From assembly GCA_016642085.1 (NCBI GenBank), contig VOQV01000005.1:1-64000 (forward strand): a stretch of DNA of 64,000 nt. Reading direction: 5' to 3'. Positions within the stretch are counted from its first letter, which is position 1. Each line of letters opens with the position of its first letter. Shown here piece by piece: positions 46,087 to 56,572 of the stretch. This DNA is from Pantoea sp. Brub. Lineage in GTDB: Bacteria; Pseudomonadota; Gammaproteobacteria; Enterobacterales; Enterobacteriaceae. The position numbers were made by a program, and so were the translations under genes. The notes beneath the pieces were generated by a model. The model saw only the letters and a program-made list of their open reading frames with translations, was not told the DNA's origin and did not search any database.

Positions 46087-46766
46087 TTACAATTAAAATT
46101 AACTTAAGTATTTTTTTAAAATTACTACCATCATATCATGCTAATTTGCATTACTCATTATTTGATTAATTTACAATGCAATAAATACAGCTAATATTAT
46201 TCATAACATTACTATAATAAGTTATGTTTTATTGCTATATAAATTATTATATATACAAAATTTTTAAATTTAAGCGTTAATTAATATCTTTTTTTAGCCA
46301 ATAGTAATTTAATAATCTCTCTTTACAAAATAACATGTTTTATAATATACATAAATATAGTTTATATATCATGTCTATTCTCGTATGTTAATGAATAATA
46401 ATATTAAAATTAATTACTTTATTTAATTTAATTAAATATTTGAATTACATTTAATTACTTTGCAATATTTTGTTTACTAAATATTTTAAATATTAATATA
46501 TAATATAAATTATTAACATAATAATTTATATTTAACACATGCTATTTATACACATACATAATATGTAAATTTAAGTTATTGTTAATATATAAAAATTCTG
46601 ATGCAAATATATTTAATATGCTGATCTTATTTATAATTAAGATATCCAATATCTTGGATGTTTTTTCATGATATCTTAAGTAAATGTCATTAAAATATTT
46701 AAAATATAAAGATAAAAATTTAATTATCTATATTTCTTTGATTACGAAAATATTGAGAATAATCTG

Positions 46767-48533
46767 GTGCAATTATTTATTCAATTGAGTTGGTATTTTA
46801 TAAGTGAATGGAAACGGTATTTAGGTGCAATTATTTTATTAATTATCATTGCTTTGATGCAATTAATTCCACCATATGTAGTTGGAATAGTAATAGATGG
46901 TGTTACATCTCGAAATATAAGCACAAAATCTATTTTTTTTTGGCTTGCTTTTATATTAATAACTGCAATGATAATTTATTTATTAAGATATATTTGGCGT
47001 ATTTTATTATTTGGTGCATCCTATAAATTAGCTATTGAATTACGAGAAAAATTTTATCGACAATTAAGCATAGAACAATCATTTTTTTATTTAAAATACC
47101 GAACAGGAGATCTTATTTCTCGTGCTATACATGATATAGATCGTGTAGTATTTGCTGCTGGTGAAGGTGTATTAACTTTAGTAGATTCTATGGTCATGAG
47201 TTTTATAGTATTTATCACTATGATTACTAAAATAAATGTCTATTTGACTTTAATATCTCTAATACCCATGCCAATTATGGCATTAATTATCAATCGTTAC
47301 GGCTATTTATTAAATAGATCTTTTAAATTAGCTCAAATTTCATTATCTACTATTAATGATTTTGTTCAAGAAAGTTTAACAAGCATTCGCATGATTAAAT
47401 CATTTGGTATAGAAAAATATAAATTAAAACAATTTTCTACTATCGTAAATGAAGTAAGCAAAAAAAATTTAAGTGTTAGTAAGGTAGATGTTTTATTTGA
47501 TCCAACTATTTATATTACTATTGGTTTATCACATTTTTTAGCTATCAGTATAGGAAGTTGGTTAGTATGGAATAGTCAAATGAGTTTAGGACAATTAACT
47601 CGTTTTATCATGTATTTAGGTCTAATGATTTGGCCAATGTTAGCGTTAGCCTGGATGTTTAATATTGTTGAAAGAGGAAGAGCTTCCTGGAATAGAATAC
47701 AATCTTTATTAAAAGATAATTCTATAAATATAAACAATAATAACATATTATCTAATGAGATTGGAATTTTACGAATTGCAATTAATAATTTTTATTATCC
47801 TCATACACTTAAACCGACTTTAAATAAAATTAAATTTAAATTAAAACCTGGTGAAATATTAGGTTTATGTGGTCCTACTGGCAGTGGAAAAACTACTTTA
47901 ATTAACTTAATTCAATGTTATCTTAAAATTCAAAAAGGAGATATATCCTACAATAATTTATCTTTAAAAAAAATAGATCTAAATAGTTGGAGAAGACGTT
48001 TAGCTGTAGTAAATCAAATACCATTTTTATTTTCAGGTACTATAGCAAATAACATAGCACTAGGAAAACCTAATGCTACTTATCAAGAGATTCAACAAGT
48101 TGCAAAAATTGCTTGTGTGCATGATGATATTTTGCTTTTAAAAAATGGATATGACAGTGAAGTTGGTGAAAAAGGAATATTGTTATCTGGAGGACAAAAA
48201 CAACGCATAACTATTGCTAGAGCTTTATTATTAAACCACGAAATTTTAATTTTAGATGATTCAATGTCATCTATTGATAGCTATACTGAAAAAAAAATTT
48301 TAAACAATTTAAAATTTTGGATCAAAGAACATACATTAATAATTATTTCACATCGTTTATCAAATTTTATTCATGCTAATAATGTAATTGTTTTACATAA
48401 AGGGGAAATAATACAAAGAGGCAATCATAATTTGCTTATACAAACATCAGGTTGGTATAAAGATATGTATTGCCAACAATTAGAAACGGCTTTATATGAT
48501 AATCCATTATATAATGGAGAACCGCATGTATAA
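46767..48533 (+). CDS. mdlA: ABC transporter (MdlA)
   Basis: ABC exporter: [29 protein letters not shown]. Confidence 0.93.
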   Translation: MQLFIQLSWYFISEWKRYLGAIILLIIIALMQLIPPYVVGIVIDGVTSRNISTKSIFFWLAFILITAMIIYLLRYIWRILLFGASYKLAIELREKFYRQLSIEQSFFYLKYRTGDLISRAIHDIDRVVFAAGEGVLTLVDSMVMSFIVFITMITKINVYLTLISLIPMPIMALIINRYGYLLNRSFKLAQISLSTINDFVQESLTSIRMIKSFGIEKYKLKQFSTIVNEVSKKNLSVSKVDVLFDPTIYITIGLSHFLAISIGSWLVWNSQMSLGQLTRFIMYLGLMIWPMLALAWMFNIVERGRASWNRIQSLLKDNSININNNNILSNEIGILRIAINNFYYPHTLKPTLNKIKFKLKPGEILGLCGPTGSGKTTLINLIQCYLKIQKGDISYNNLSLKKIDLNSWRRRLAVVNQIPFLFSGTIANNIALGKPNATYQEIQQVAKIACVHDDILLLKNGYDSEVGEKGILLSGGQKQRITIARALLLNHEILILDDSMSSIDSYTEKKILNNLKFWIKEHTLIIISHRLSNFIHANNVIVLHKGEIIQRGNHNLLIQTSGWYKDMYCQQLETALYDNPLYNGEPHV

Positions 48534-50253
48534 AATCAAAAATTGGGGATGCATTTTAAAACGCTTAATAAATTATAGTAAATATTGGAAAAAATCTTTA
48601 ATAATTGCAATTATCATATTATGTATAGCTGTAATTACTGAAATTAGTGGACCTATATTAGTAACCTATTTCATTGACCATGGTATCGCAAAACATAAAA
48701 TATCATATCAATTAGTATTGATATTTACAATAACTTTTATATTTTTACAAATAATTTCAGGATTATTACATTATTTGCAAGCCATTCTATTTAATAGAAT
48801 ATCTATAAATATAATACAAAAATTACGATTAGATTTAATGCAAATAGCACTTTTTCAACCAGTTATTAACTTTGATACTAATCATACTAGTCAAATAATT
48901 TCACGTATTATAAGCGATACTGAAATGGTTCGAGATCTATATGTGATTGTTATAGCCACTATCTTAAGAAGTACAACATTAATTATTGCTATGATTATTG
49001 CTATGTCTATATTAGATTGGAAAATGGCATTAGTAGTTATGTTTATTTTACCCATAATATTATTAGTTATGATGATTTATCAATATTATAGTACACCGAT
49101 TGCTCGTCGCATTAGACATTATCTTGCTGAAATTAATAACATTTTTCACGAAGTTATTATTGGGATGAATGTAATTCAACAATTCAATCAACAAGATAAT
49201 TTCAGTTATCGTATAAACAAAATCAGCAAGTTACATTATATAGCACGTATGGATATATTACGTTTAGATGGGTTGTTACTGCGTCCAATGTTTAGTTTAT
49301 TCTCTGCTGTTATATTGTGTGGATTATTAACATTATTTAGCTTTTATACACATAGTATTGTTAAAGTAGGTATAATTTATGCTTTTATTGCTTATCTTGG
49401 AAGACTTAATGAACCACTTATTGCGCTTACTACACAACAAGCTATATTACAACAAGCAATAATTGCTGGAGAACGTATCTTTGAATTAATAGATCTAAAA
49501 CCACAAAAATATGGACATGATAATTTGCCTTTAAAATCTGGAAGTATAACAATACAAAGATTAAATTTTTCATATTGTAGAGATAAAAAAATATTAATTA
49601 ATATTAATTTAAAAATTGCATCATACAGTTTTATAGGTATCGTTGGATGTACTGGCAGTGGTAAAAGCACTCTTGCTAATCTCATTATGGGTTATTACCC
49701 AATAACCTCTGGGAATATTTATATAGATAATCGTTCTATTAATAAATTAAGTCATTCTGTTCTTAGAAAAGGTATTGCAATTGTTCAACAAGATCCTATA
49801 ATATTAGCTGATACTATATTTGTAAATATAAGTTTAGGTAGAAATATTAGTGAAAAAATAATTTGGAATGTATTAGAACAAGTGGAACTTATAAATGTAG
49901 TTCGTTCCATGTCTCATGGGATTTATACTAAATTAAATGAACGAGGTAATAATTTATCAGTTGGCCAAAAACAATTATTATCACTAGCACGTGTATTAGT
50001 AACATCTCCGAAAATTATTATTTTAGATGAAGCTACTGCTAATATTGATTTTGGTACTGAAAAAGCTATTCAAAAAGTAATACGTTCTATTAGAAAATAT
50101 ACAACATTAATAGTAATAGCTCATAGACTTTCTACCATAATAGAAGCTGATAATATTTTAGTATTACATTCAGGGCAAATAGTGGAAAATGGCAATCATA
50201 AACAATTATTAAAAAAACAAAATTATTATTGGCGTATGTGTAATAATATGTAA
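48526..50253 (+). CDS. mdlB: ABC transporter (MdlB)
   Basis: ABC exporter: GCTGSGKSTLAN, NLSVGQKQLLSLARVL; MYKIKNW start at 48526 overlaps mdlA stop. Confidence 0.92.
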   Translation: MYKIKNWGCILKRLINYSKYWKKSLIIAIIILCIAVITEISGPILVTYFIDHGIAKHKISYQLVLIFTITFIFLQIISGLLHYLQAILFNRISINIIQKLRLDLMQIALFQPVINFDTNHTSQIISRIISDTEMVRDLYVIVIATILRSTTLIIAMIIAMSILDWKMALVVMFILPIILLVMMIYQYYSTPIARRIRHYLAEINNIFHEVIIGMNVIQQFNQQDNFSYRINKISKLHYIARMDILRLDGLLLRPMFSLFSAVILCGLLTLFSFYTHSIVKVGIIYAFIAYLGRLNEPLIALTTQQAILQQAIIAGERIFELIDLKPQKYGHDNLPLKSGSITIQRLNFSYCRDKKILININLKIASYSFIGIVGCTGSGKSTLANLIMGYYPITSGNIYIDNRSINKLSHSVLRKGIAIVQQDPIILADTIFVNISLGRNISEKIIWNVLEQVELINVVRSMSHGIYTKLNERGNNLSVGQKQLLSLARVLVTSPKIIILDEATANIDFGTEKAIQKVIRSIRKYTTLIVIAHRLSTIIEADNILVLHSGQIVENGNHKQLLKKQNYYWRMCNNM

Positions 50254-50367
50254 AATATCAAATATCATAATTATTAAAAAAATAATTTTAATAATGAATA
50301 ATTAATGATGATTAAATTTTTAATATCATGTATTATAAATTATTGCTAATGATATTAGTATTGACAA

Positions 50368-50473
50368 TGTCCTTATTGGCTGTCCTGCAAGTGTTATTTA
50401 TGAATTCGATCAGGTCTGGAAAGAAGCAGTCGTAATAAATGATTCTTGAGTCAGGATTTAGCTAGTAGGGGCA
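50368..50473 (+). ncRNA. ffs: 4.5S signal recognition particle RNA
   Basis: Conserved apical motif GGTCTGGAAAGAAGCAGTC within a long hairpin; TGTCCT.../...GGGGCA terminal pairing; located between mdlB and hha. Confidence 0.93.
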
Positions 50474-50616
50474 CCTGATACCCCCTTACTAAATAATGAA
50501 ATATATTTCTATTGCATGATCATGTTTATTTGGATAAACATTATTATACTATTATTAGAGATAATAAATAAGACTATATATTTAAATATAAAAATTACTA
50601 ATGATAAAAAACAAAA

Positions 50617-50832
50617 CTAACGCACAAATTTCCATACACAACTAGGAACTTTATCATACAATGTATTCATTGTGAGTTCAGCTAAACGATGATCAGCTGC
50701 TGAATAAAATATTACTAATTCATTATCAGATAATTTATATTTATTATTTTCTATAATTCTATCAAGAGTATCTATCGAACGACAACGTCTTAATTTCATC
50801 AAATAATCGTTTTTTGTTAGATGTTTGTTCAT
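50617..50832 (-). CDS. hha: Hemolysin expression-modulating protein Hha
   Basis: [71 protein letters not shown], near-identical to E. coli Hha as recalled. Confidence 0.96.
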   Translation of the reverse strand: MNKHLTKNDYLMKLRRCRSIDTLDRIIENNKYKLSDNELVIFYSAADHRLAELTMNTLYDKVPSCVWKFVR

Positions 50833-51378
50833 AAATAAAACCATTTTAGATAGTATGTATTATCATAAGATCATCAAAATAAATACTTTTGTTCTGTAAA
50901 TTATTTAATTATGTTTTATAACTTAATTAAATTCAATAAAAATAAAGCACTTAAATTAATCATTTAATGATTTTTACAATTTAATTATTATTGCAATATA
51001 ATAAAAATTATTTAATACATTGTATTAAATAAATATATGCCTTTATATAAAGTATAATTATATATGTATAAGATATACAATTTATTTTAATGAAATAATT
51101 TAGTTGTTGAGATTGTATAATTAATTTCTTAGTTATAAAATATATAAAGTAATTCATTTTACAAAAATAATGATATATTTATTCGTTAGATATAATTTAT
51201 GCAAAATTAAATAATTATTATATTAATATTGTAATACTACATTTAATATTCTATATCATAAAAAATAAGTACATGTAGTGTATCTATAAAATTTATTTAA
51301 ATGTGAAATCTAATTGAAAAACAGAATCAATTAGGTATAATTTTATTTAAGTTATTTCAATAATATTTGCTTTTTAAA

Positions 51379-52509
51379 ATGGTATATAAAGTACTTGCTA
51401 GAAAATGGCGTCCACAAAAATTTTGTGATGTAATAGGCCAAGAACATGTATTAAAAGCTTTAATAAATGGGTTATCTTTAGGTAGGATTCATCACGCTTA
51501 CTTATTTTCAGGAACTAGAGGAATAGGAAAAACCACTATAGCACGTCTTCTAGCTAAATCTCTTAACTGCATGATTAAAATTACACCTGAACCATGCAAT
51601 ACATGTAATAGCTGTATTGAATTTATAAAAGGTAATTTTATCGATCTGATTGAAATTGATGCAGCGTCTAAAACTAAAGTAGAAGATATAAGAGATATAC
51701 TGGATAATGTTCAATATGCTCCAACACATAGTAGGTTTAAAATTTATTTGATAGATGAAGTACATATGTTATCTCGTCATAGTTTTAATGCTTTATTAAA
51801 AACTTTAGAAGAACCACCTTCACATGTTAAATTTTTACTTGCTACCACTGAACCAAATAAATTACCAGTAACTATTTTATCACGTTGCTTAACATTTTAT
51901 CTTAAAGTTTTAACTATCAACCAAATTAATCAACAAATAGAATTTATTTTAAAACAAGAAAACATTATTAGCGAACCAACTGCAATTAAAGTGTTATCTA
52001 ATGCAGCTGATGGAAGTATGAGAGATGCATTAAGTATCACAGATCAAGCTATTGCTATTGGAAATGGCGAAATAACACTTACAAATGTAAATAATATGTT
52101 AGGAATCATGAATGATGAATATTTATTAGATTTAGTGGAAACATTACTTAATGGTAACTTTAAAAAGGTAATGGATCTATTGCATGAAGCTGAATTACAT
52201 TGTGCCGATTGGGAAAAAATTCTTGTTGGTATATTATATATATTTCATCGCATGATGATGATTCAAGTTTTACCATGTTCATCAGAAAGTCATAAAGATA
52301 ACTACACAATTCGTCTCATTCAATTAGCACAGATAATATCTCCTGACATATTACAGCTTTATTATCAAATAGTATTAATGGGACGTAAAGATTTATTGAT
52401 TACTCCTAATCAAAAAATGGGAATCGATATAACTCTATTGCGATTATTAGCATTTAAGCCTAATTCCAATTTAAATACAACAAATAAATCTCATTTTTTC
52501 TCAGAATAA
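51379..52509 (+). CDS. dnaX: DNA polymerase III gamma-like subunit (short DnaX)
   Basis: MVYKVLARKWRPQKFCDVIGQEH, Zn motif CNTCNSC, EEPPSHVKFLLATTEP; lacks tau C-terminal domains. Confidence 0.96.
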   Translation: MVYKVLARKWRPQKFCDVIGQEHVLKALINGLSLGRIHHAYLFSGTRGIGKTTIARLLAKSLNCMIKITPEPCNTCNSCIEFIKGNFIDLIEIDAASKTKVEDIRDILDNVQYAPTHSRFKIYLIDEVHMLSRHSFNALLKTLEEPPSHVKFLLATTEPNKLPVTILSRCLTFYLKVLTINQINQQIEFILKQENIISEPTAIKVLSNAADGSMRDALSITDQAIAIGNGEITLTNVNNMLGIMNDEYLLDLVETLLNGNFKKVMDLLHEAELHCADWEKILVGILYIFHRMMMIQVLPCSSESHKDNYTIRLIQLAQIISPDILQLYYQIVLMGRKDLLITPNQKMGIDITLLRLLAFKPNSNLNTTNKSHFFSE

Positions 52510-52875
52510 TCAATTCACTACCAATATCATTTATAAATTTAAATAAATAGTAAATACATCTAACTCAAAAAAGATAGTATTAATAAACACGCCTATCATA
52601 TAAATATATATGAATATAATTTAATAAAACGTTTGTGTTGCTAAAATCAATAATTTAATCATATAATTAAATTATTGATATTTCTTTAAATTTTTATTAA
52701 AAACTTTAAATTAAACTTTTCATATTTTAATGAAACTTATTTATTGATATTTAATAAATCAAGACTTTATATCTAATTTTTTGTATAATATATCAAATAA
52801 AACACTACACTAACGTTCATGTTATATATGTATATATAATTATATTAATATGAAATTATTCATTGAGAGAAATTT

Positions 52876-53205
52876 ATGTTTGATAAAAGTGGACTTAACA
52901 ATTTAATGAAACAAGCTAAACAAATGCAAGATACCATGTCTAAAATTCAAGAAGAAGTAGCTAAAATAGAAGTAACCGGTGAATCAGGTGCCGGATTAGT
53001 TAAAGTTACTATTAATGGTTCTTATAATTGCAGAAAAGTTGAAATTTCTGCAAATTTATTTGAGGAAGATAAAGATATGTTGGGAGATTTAATTGCAGCA
53101 GCATTTAATGATGCAGCTCGTCGTATTAATGATATTCAAAAAAATAAAATGTCCGGTTTATCTTCTAACATATCACTTCCATTTGGATTGCAGACATCAA
53201 ATTAA
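52876..53205 (+). CDS. ybaB: YbaB/EbfC nucleoid-associated protein
   Basis: [46 protein letters not shown]. Confidence 0.96.
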   Translation: MFDKSGLNNLMKQAKQMQDTMSKIQEEVAKIEVTGESGAGLVKVTINGSYNCRKVEISANLFEEDKDMLGDLIAAAFNDAARRINDIQKNKMSGLSSNISLPFGLQTSN

Positions 53206-53353
53206 ATTGATAAAGAAAATTTTAATATAAATAATTTAATTAATTAAATATAATCAATTAACAATAATTTTAATAAATTAATATAATTTATAAATGATTT
53301 TTCCATATTGTTGACTTTTATATAATATCAATTGTATTGAGGTAATAATTATA

Positions 53354-55222
53354 ATGAAAGGACAAGAGACTTACAGTTTTCAATCGGAAGTAAAACAATT
53401 ACTACATTTGATGATTCACTCTTTATATTCGAATAAAGAAATTTTTTTACGTGAATTGATTTCTAATGCATCAGATGCAGCAGACAAATTACGTTTTCAT
53501 GCACTTTCTGATCCCAATTTATATGAGAATGATAATGAATTATATGTACGTATTGCAACTAATAAAGATAAACGTACTATTACAATATGCGACAATTGCA
53601 TTGGATTAACTCGTGAAGAAGTAATTAATAATATTGGAACTATTGCTAAATCTGGTAGTAAAGAGTTTTTAAAATCAATATCCTTAGAACATTCTAAAAA
53701 TAGGCAAATTATTGGTCAATTTGGTGTTGGTTTTTATTCAGCATTTATTGTCGCTGATAAAGTTTCTCTGCGCACAAGATCAGCTGGTTTACCTAAAGAT
53801 AAAGGTGTGTTTTGGGAATCAAATGGTGAAGGTGAATATAGTATTGCAAATATTGAAAAAATTGATAAAGGCACAGAAATTATTTTACATTTACGTAAAG
53901 GGGAAGATGATTTTCTTGAAGAATGGAATCTTCGTCGCATAATTAGTAAATATTCTGATCATATTGAATTACCTATAGAACTTCAAATTGAAGATAAAAA
54001 AAACAATACAATTACATGGGAAAAAGTCAATAAAGCTCAAGCTTTGTGGACTCGCAAAAAATCTGAAATTACTGAGACAGAATATATTGAATTCTATAAA
54101 CATATATCTAATGACTTTCAAGATCCTATAATATGGAGTCATAATTATGTAGAAGGAACACAAGAATACATTAGCTTACTTTATGTTCCATCACATGCAC
54201 CATTTGATATGTGGAATCGTGAGTCTCAACAAGGTATAAAATTATATGTTCAACGTATTTTCATAACAGATGATGCTAAACAATTTATGCCTAACTATTT
54301 AAGGTTTATAAAAGGATTAATTGATTCTAATGATTTACCACTTAATATTTCACGTGAAATGTTACAAGATAATCATATAACCAAGAATTTACGTAACGCA
54401 TTAACTAAACGTGTTATTCAAATGTTAGAAAAATTATCTATTGATAATAATGAAAAATACCAAACTTTTTGGAAAGAATTTGGTCTAGTTTTAAAAGAAG
54501 GTCCAGCAGAAGATAATGTAAATCAGCAAACTATTATTAAATTACTGCGTTTTTCATCAACAATAAATACAAATTCTGAACAAACTGTTTCTTTAGCAGA
54601 TTATGTTACAAGAATGAAAGATGATCAAAATCATATATATTATATTACTGCAGATAGTTATGCTGCAGCTAAAAATAGTCCACATTTAGAGTTATTTAAT
54701 CAAAAAAATATAGAAGTATTATTATTATTTGATCGAATAGATGAGTGGATGATGAGTTATATCACTGAATTTAATGGGAAAACTTTTCAATTAATTAGCA
54801 AAACAAATGATTCTTTAAATAAATTAGTAGATAAAAAAATTGAAGATCAAAAAAAAGCTGAAGAGATATTTAAACCTTTTATAATGCGCGTTAAAAATTT
54901 GCTAGAAAATAAAGTAAAAGAAGTACGTTTAACTCACCGTCTTACTGATACACCAGCTATAGTTACTACTGATTCAAATGAAATGACAACGCAAATGGCA
55001 AAATTGTTTGCAGCAGCAGGTAAAGAGTTACCAGAAGTTAAATATATATTTGAAATAAATCCTGAACATCCAATTATAAAAAATATTATAAATATGGAGA
55101 ATGAAAATTCTTTTAAAAAATGGATTGAATTATTATTAGATGAAGCTTTATTAATAGAATGTGGTAGTTTAGAAGATCCAAATAAATTCATTCATACAAT
55201 TAATCAATTATTAATAAATTAA
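53354..55222 (+). CDS. htpG: Chaperone HtpG (Hsp90)
   Basis: [42 protein letters not shown]. Confidence 0.98.
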   Translation: MKGQETYSFQSEVKQLLHLMIHSLYSNKEIFLRELISNASDAADKLRFHALSDPNLYENDNELYVRIATNKDKRTITICDNCIGLTREEVINNIGTIAKSGSKEFLKSISLEHSKNRQIIGQFGVGFYSAFIVADKVSLRTRSAGLPKDKGVFWESNGEGEYSIANIEKIDKGTEIILHLRKGEDDFLEEWNLRRIISKYSDHIELPIELQIEDKKNNTITWEKVNKAQALWTRKKSEITETEYIEFYKHISNDFQDPIIWSHNYVEGTQEYISLLYVPSHAPFDMWNRESQQGIKLYVQRIFITDDAKQFMPNYLRFIKGLIDSNDLPLNISREMLQDNHITKNLRNALTKRVIQMLEKLSIDNNEKYQTFWKEFGLVLKEGPAEDNVNQQTIIKLLRFSSTINTNSEQTVSLADYVTRMKDDQNHIYYITADSYAAAKNSPHLELFNQKNIEVLLLFDRIDEWMMSYITEFNGKTFQLISKTNDSLNKLVDKKIEDQKKAEEIFKPFIMRVKNLLENKVKEVRLTHRLTDTPAIVTTDSNEMTTQMAKLFAAAGKELPEVKYIFEINPEHPIIKNIINMENENSFKKWIELLLDEALLIECGSLEDPNKFIHTINQLLIN

Positions 55223-55225
55223 CAA

Positions 55226-55254
55226 TAAAAGCTGGTTATGTGTGCCAGCTTTTA
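55226..55254 (+). terminator. Rho-independent terminator after htpG
   Basis: AAAAGCTGG-ttatgtgtg-CCAGCTTTTAT. Confidence 0.85.
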
Positions 55255-55264
55255 TATGTACATA

Positions 55265-55337
55265 TAATCATATACAATAAGCATTATTTATTTAAATATT
55301 AAATATTTAAATAAATAATGCTTATTGTATATGATTA
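55265..55337. repeat. Perfect inverted repeat, 36-bp arms with 1-nt centre
   Basis: taatcatatacaataagcattatttatttaaatatt-a-aatatttaaataaataatgcttattgtatatgatta; arms are exact reverse complements. Confidence 0.95.
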
Positions 55338-55566
55338 ATTATTTATACATTTTAAATAAAAACTAACTATAAGTGAATGTTCTCAATATCTATTATTTAC
55401 TTATTAATATTCGTAAAAATTATTATTTTAAATTTATCAAATAATCATATGGTTATAAAAATTACATCATATATATTATTTAATATATAATGAAAATTTA
55501 TACAAATGATTTTTATTCTAGTTGCGATATATACATTTTATGGTAAATAATAAGGAAATTAACATT

Positions 55567-56211
55567 ATGCGTATTATTTTACTTGGAGCTCCTGGAGCAG
55601 GTAAAGGTACACAAGCTCAATTTATTGTTAATAAATATGATATTCCAAAGATCTCCACTGGAGATGTTTTAAGAACAATAGCAAAAAAAGATAATAAAAA
55701 TAAAAGCTCAATTACAAATATTATAAATTCAGGTAAATTAGTGAATGATAATATTATGATATCTATAGTAAAAGATCGCATTAGTCAAAATGATTGTAAC
55801 AAAGGTTTTTTATTAGACGGTTTTCCTCGTACGCTTTCTCAAGCTAATGCTATTGCAGAATCTGGTATAAAGATTAATTATGTATTAGAACTTGTTGTTC
55901 CAGATGAATTAATTATCAATCGCATATCAGGACGTAGAATACATTTGTTATCAGGTCGTATTTATCATGTTAAATTTAATCCACCTAAGTTCAAAAATAG
56001 AGATGATATAACAGGTGAAGAATTAATTACACGCCCAGATGATCAAGAAAATGTCATAATAAAGCGTTTGCAAGTATATCATAAAAGCCAAATACCTATT
56101 ACAAATTTTTATAAAAAAGAAGGACAGGCAGGCAATATTAATTATTATAAAATAGATGGTACTAAAACTTTAAAAGAAATCAATTCAGAAATAGATAAAA
56201 TTCTTTCTTAA
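55567..56211 (+). CDS. adk: Adenylate kinase
   Basis: MRIILLGAPGAGKGTQAQ at 55567; FLLDGFPRT; 214 aa. Confidence 0.97.
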   Translation: MRIILLGAPGAGKGTQAQFIVNKYDIPKISTGDVLRTIAKKDNKNKSSITNIINSGKLVNDNIMISIVKDRISQNDCNKGFLLDGFPRTLSQANAIAESGIKINYVLELVVPDELIINRISGRRIHLLSGRIYHVKFNPPKFKNRDDITGEELITRPDDQENVIIKRLQVYHKSQIPITNFYKKEGQAGNINYYKIDGTKTLKEINSEIDKILS

Positions 56212-56572
56212 GAATTTTATCATGTAATAAGCATTTATGATCATGCTATAACGAATACTGCAAATAACAATGAGAAATATGTTAAATATTGTTTAAATAA
56301 AATACATATTTTTTAAAAAATATTAAAATATAATATATAAAAATTCATTATACAGATTTATTTTTCGTAGTTATATAGGCTACAGATATATTTTTTATGC
56401 ATTACAATACTGTTGACTATATTTGATATTATTAAATCTTATGTTTAAAATAAATAAATATTAGTTTTATCATTATTTATAGTCTAATAAATATAGCAAA
56501 TATCAACATAATTGCTATTTACATATAATATTTATAATACTTACTTTTCACTATAAATAAATATTATTATAA

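Noticed and set aside
49392-49685. ORF 97 aa (-) inside mdlB
   Set aside because: Antisense to the conserved NBD; shadow ORF.
52510-52600. AAAAAAG run after dnaX as a possible tau frameshift site
   Set aside because: It lies beyond the stop codon in non-coding DNA with no downstream open tau-like frame.
53712-54163. ORFs on both strands inside htpG
   Set aside because: Alternative-frame/antisense artefacts of the conserved Hsp90 gene.
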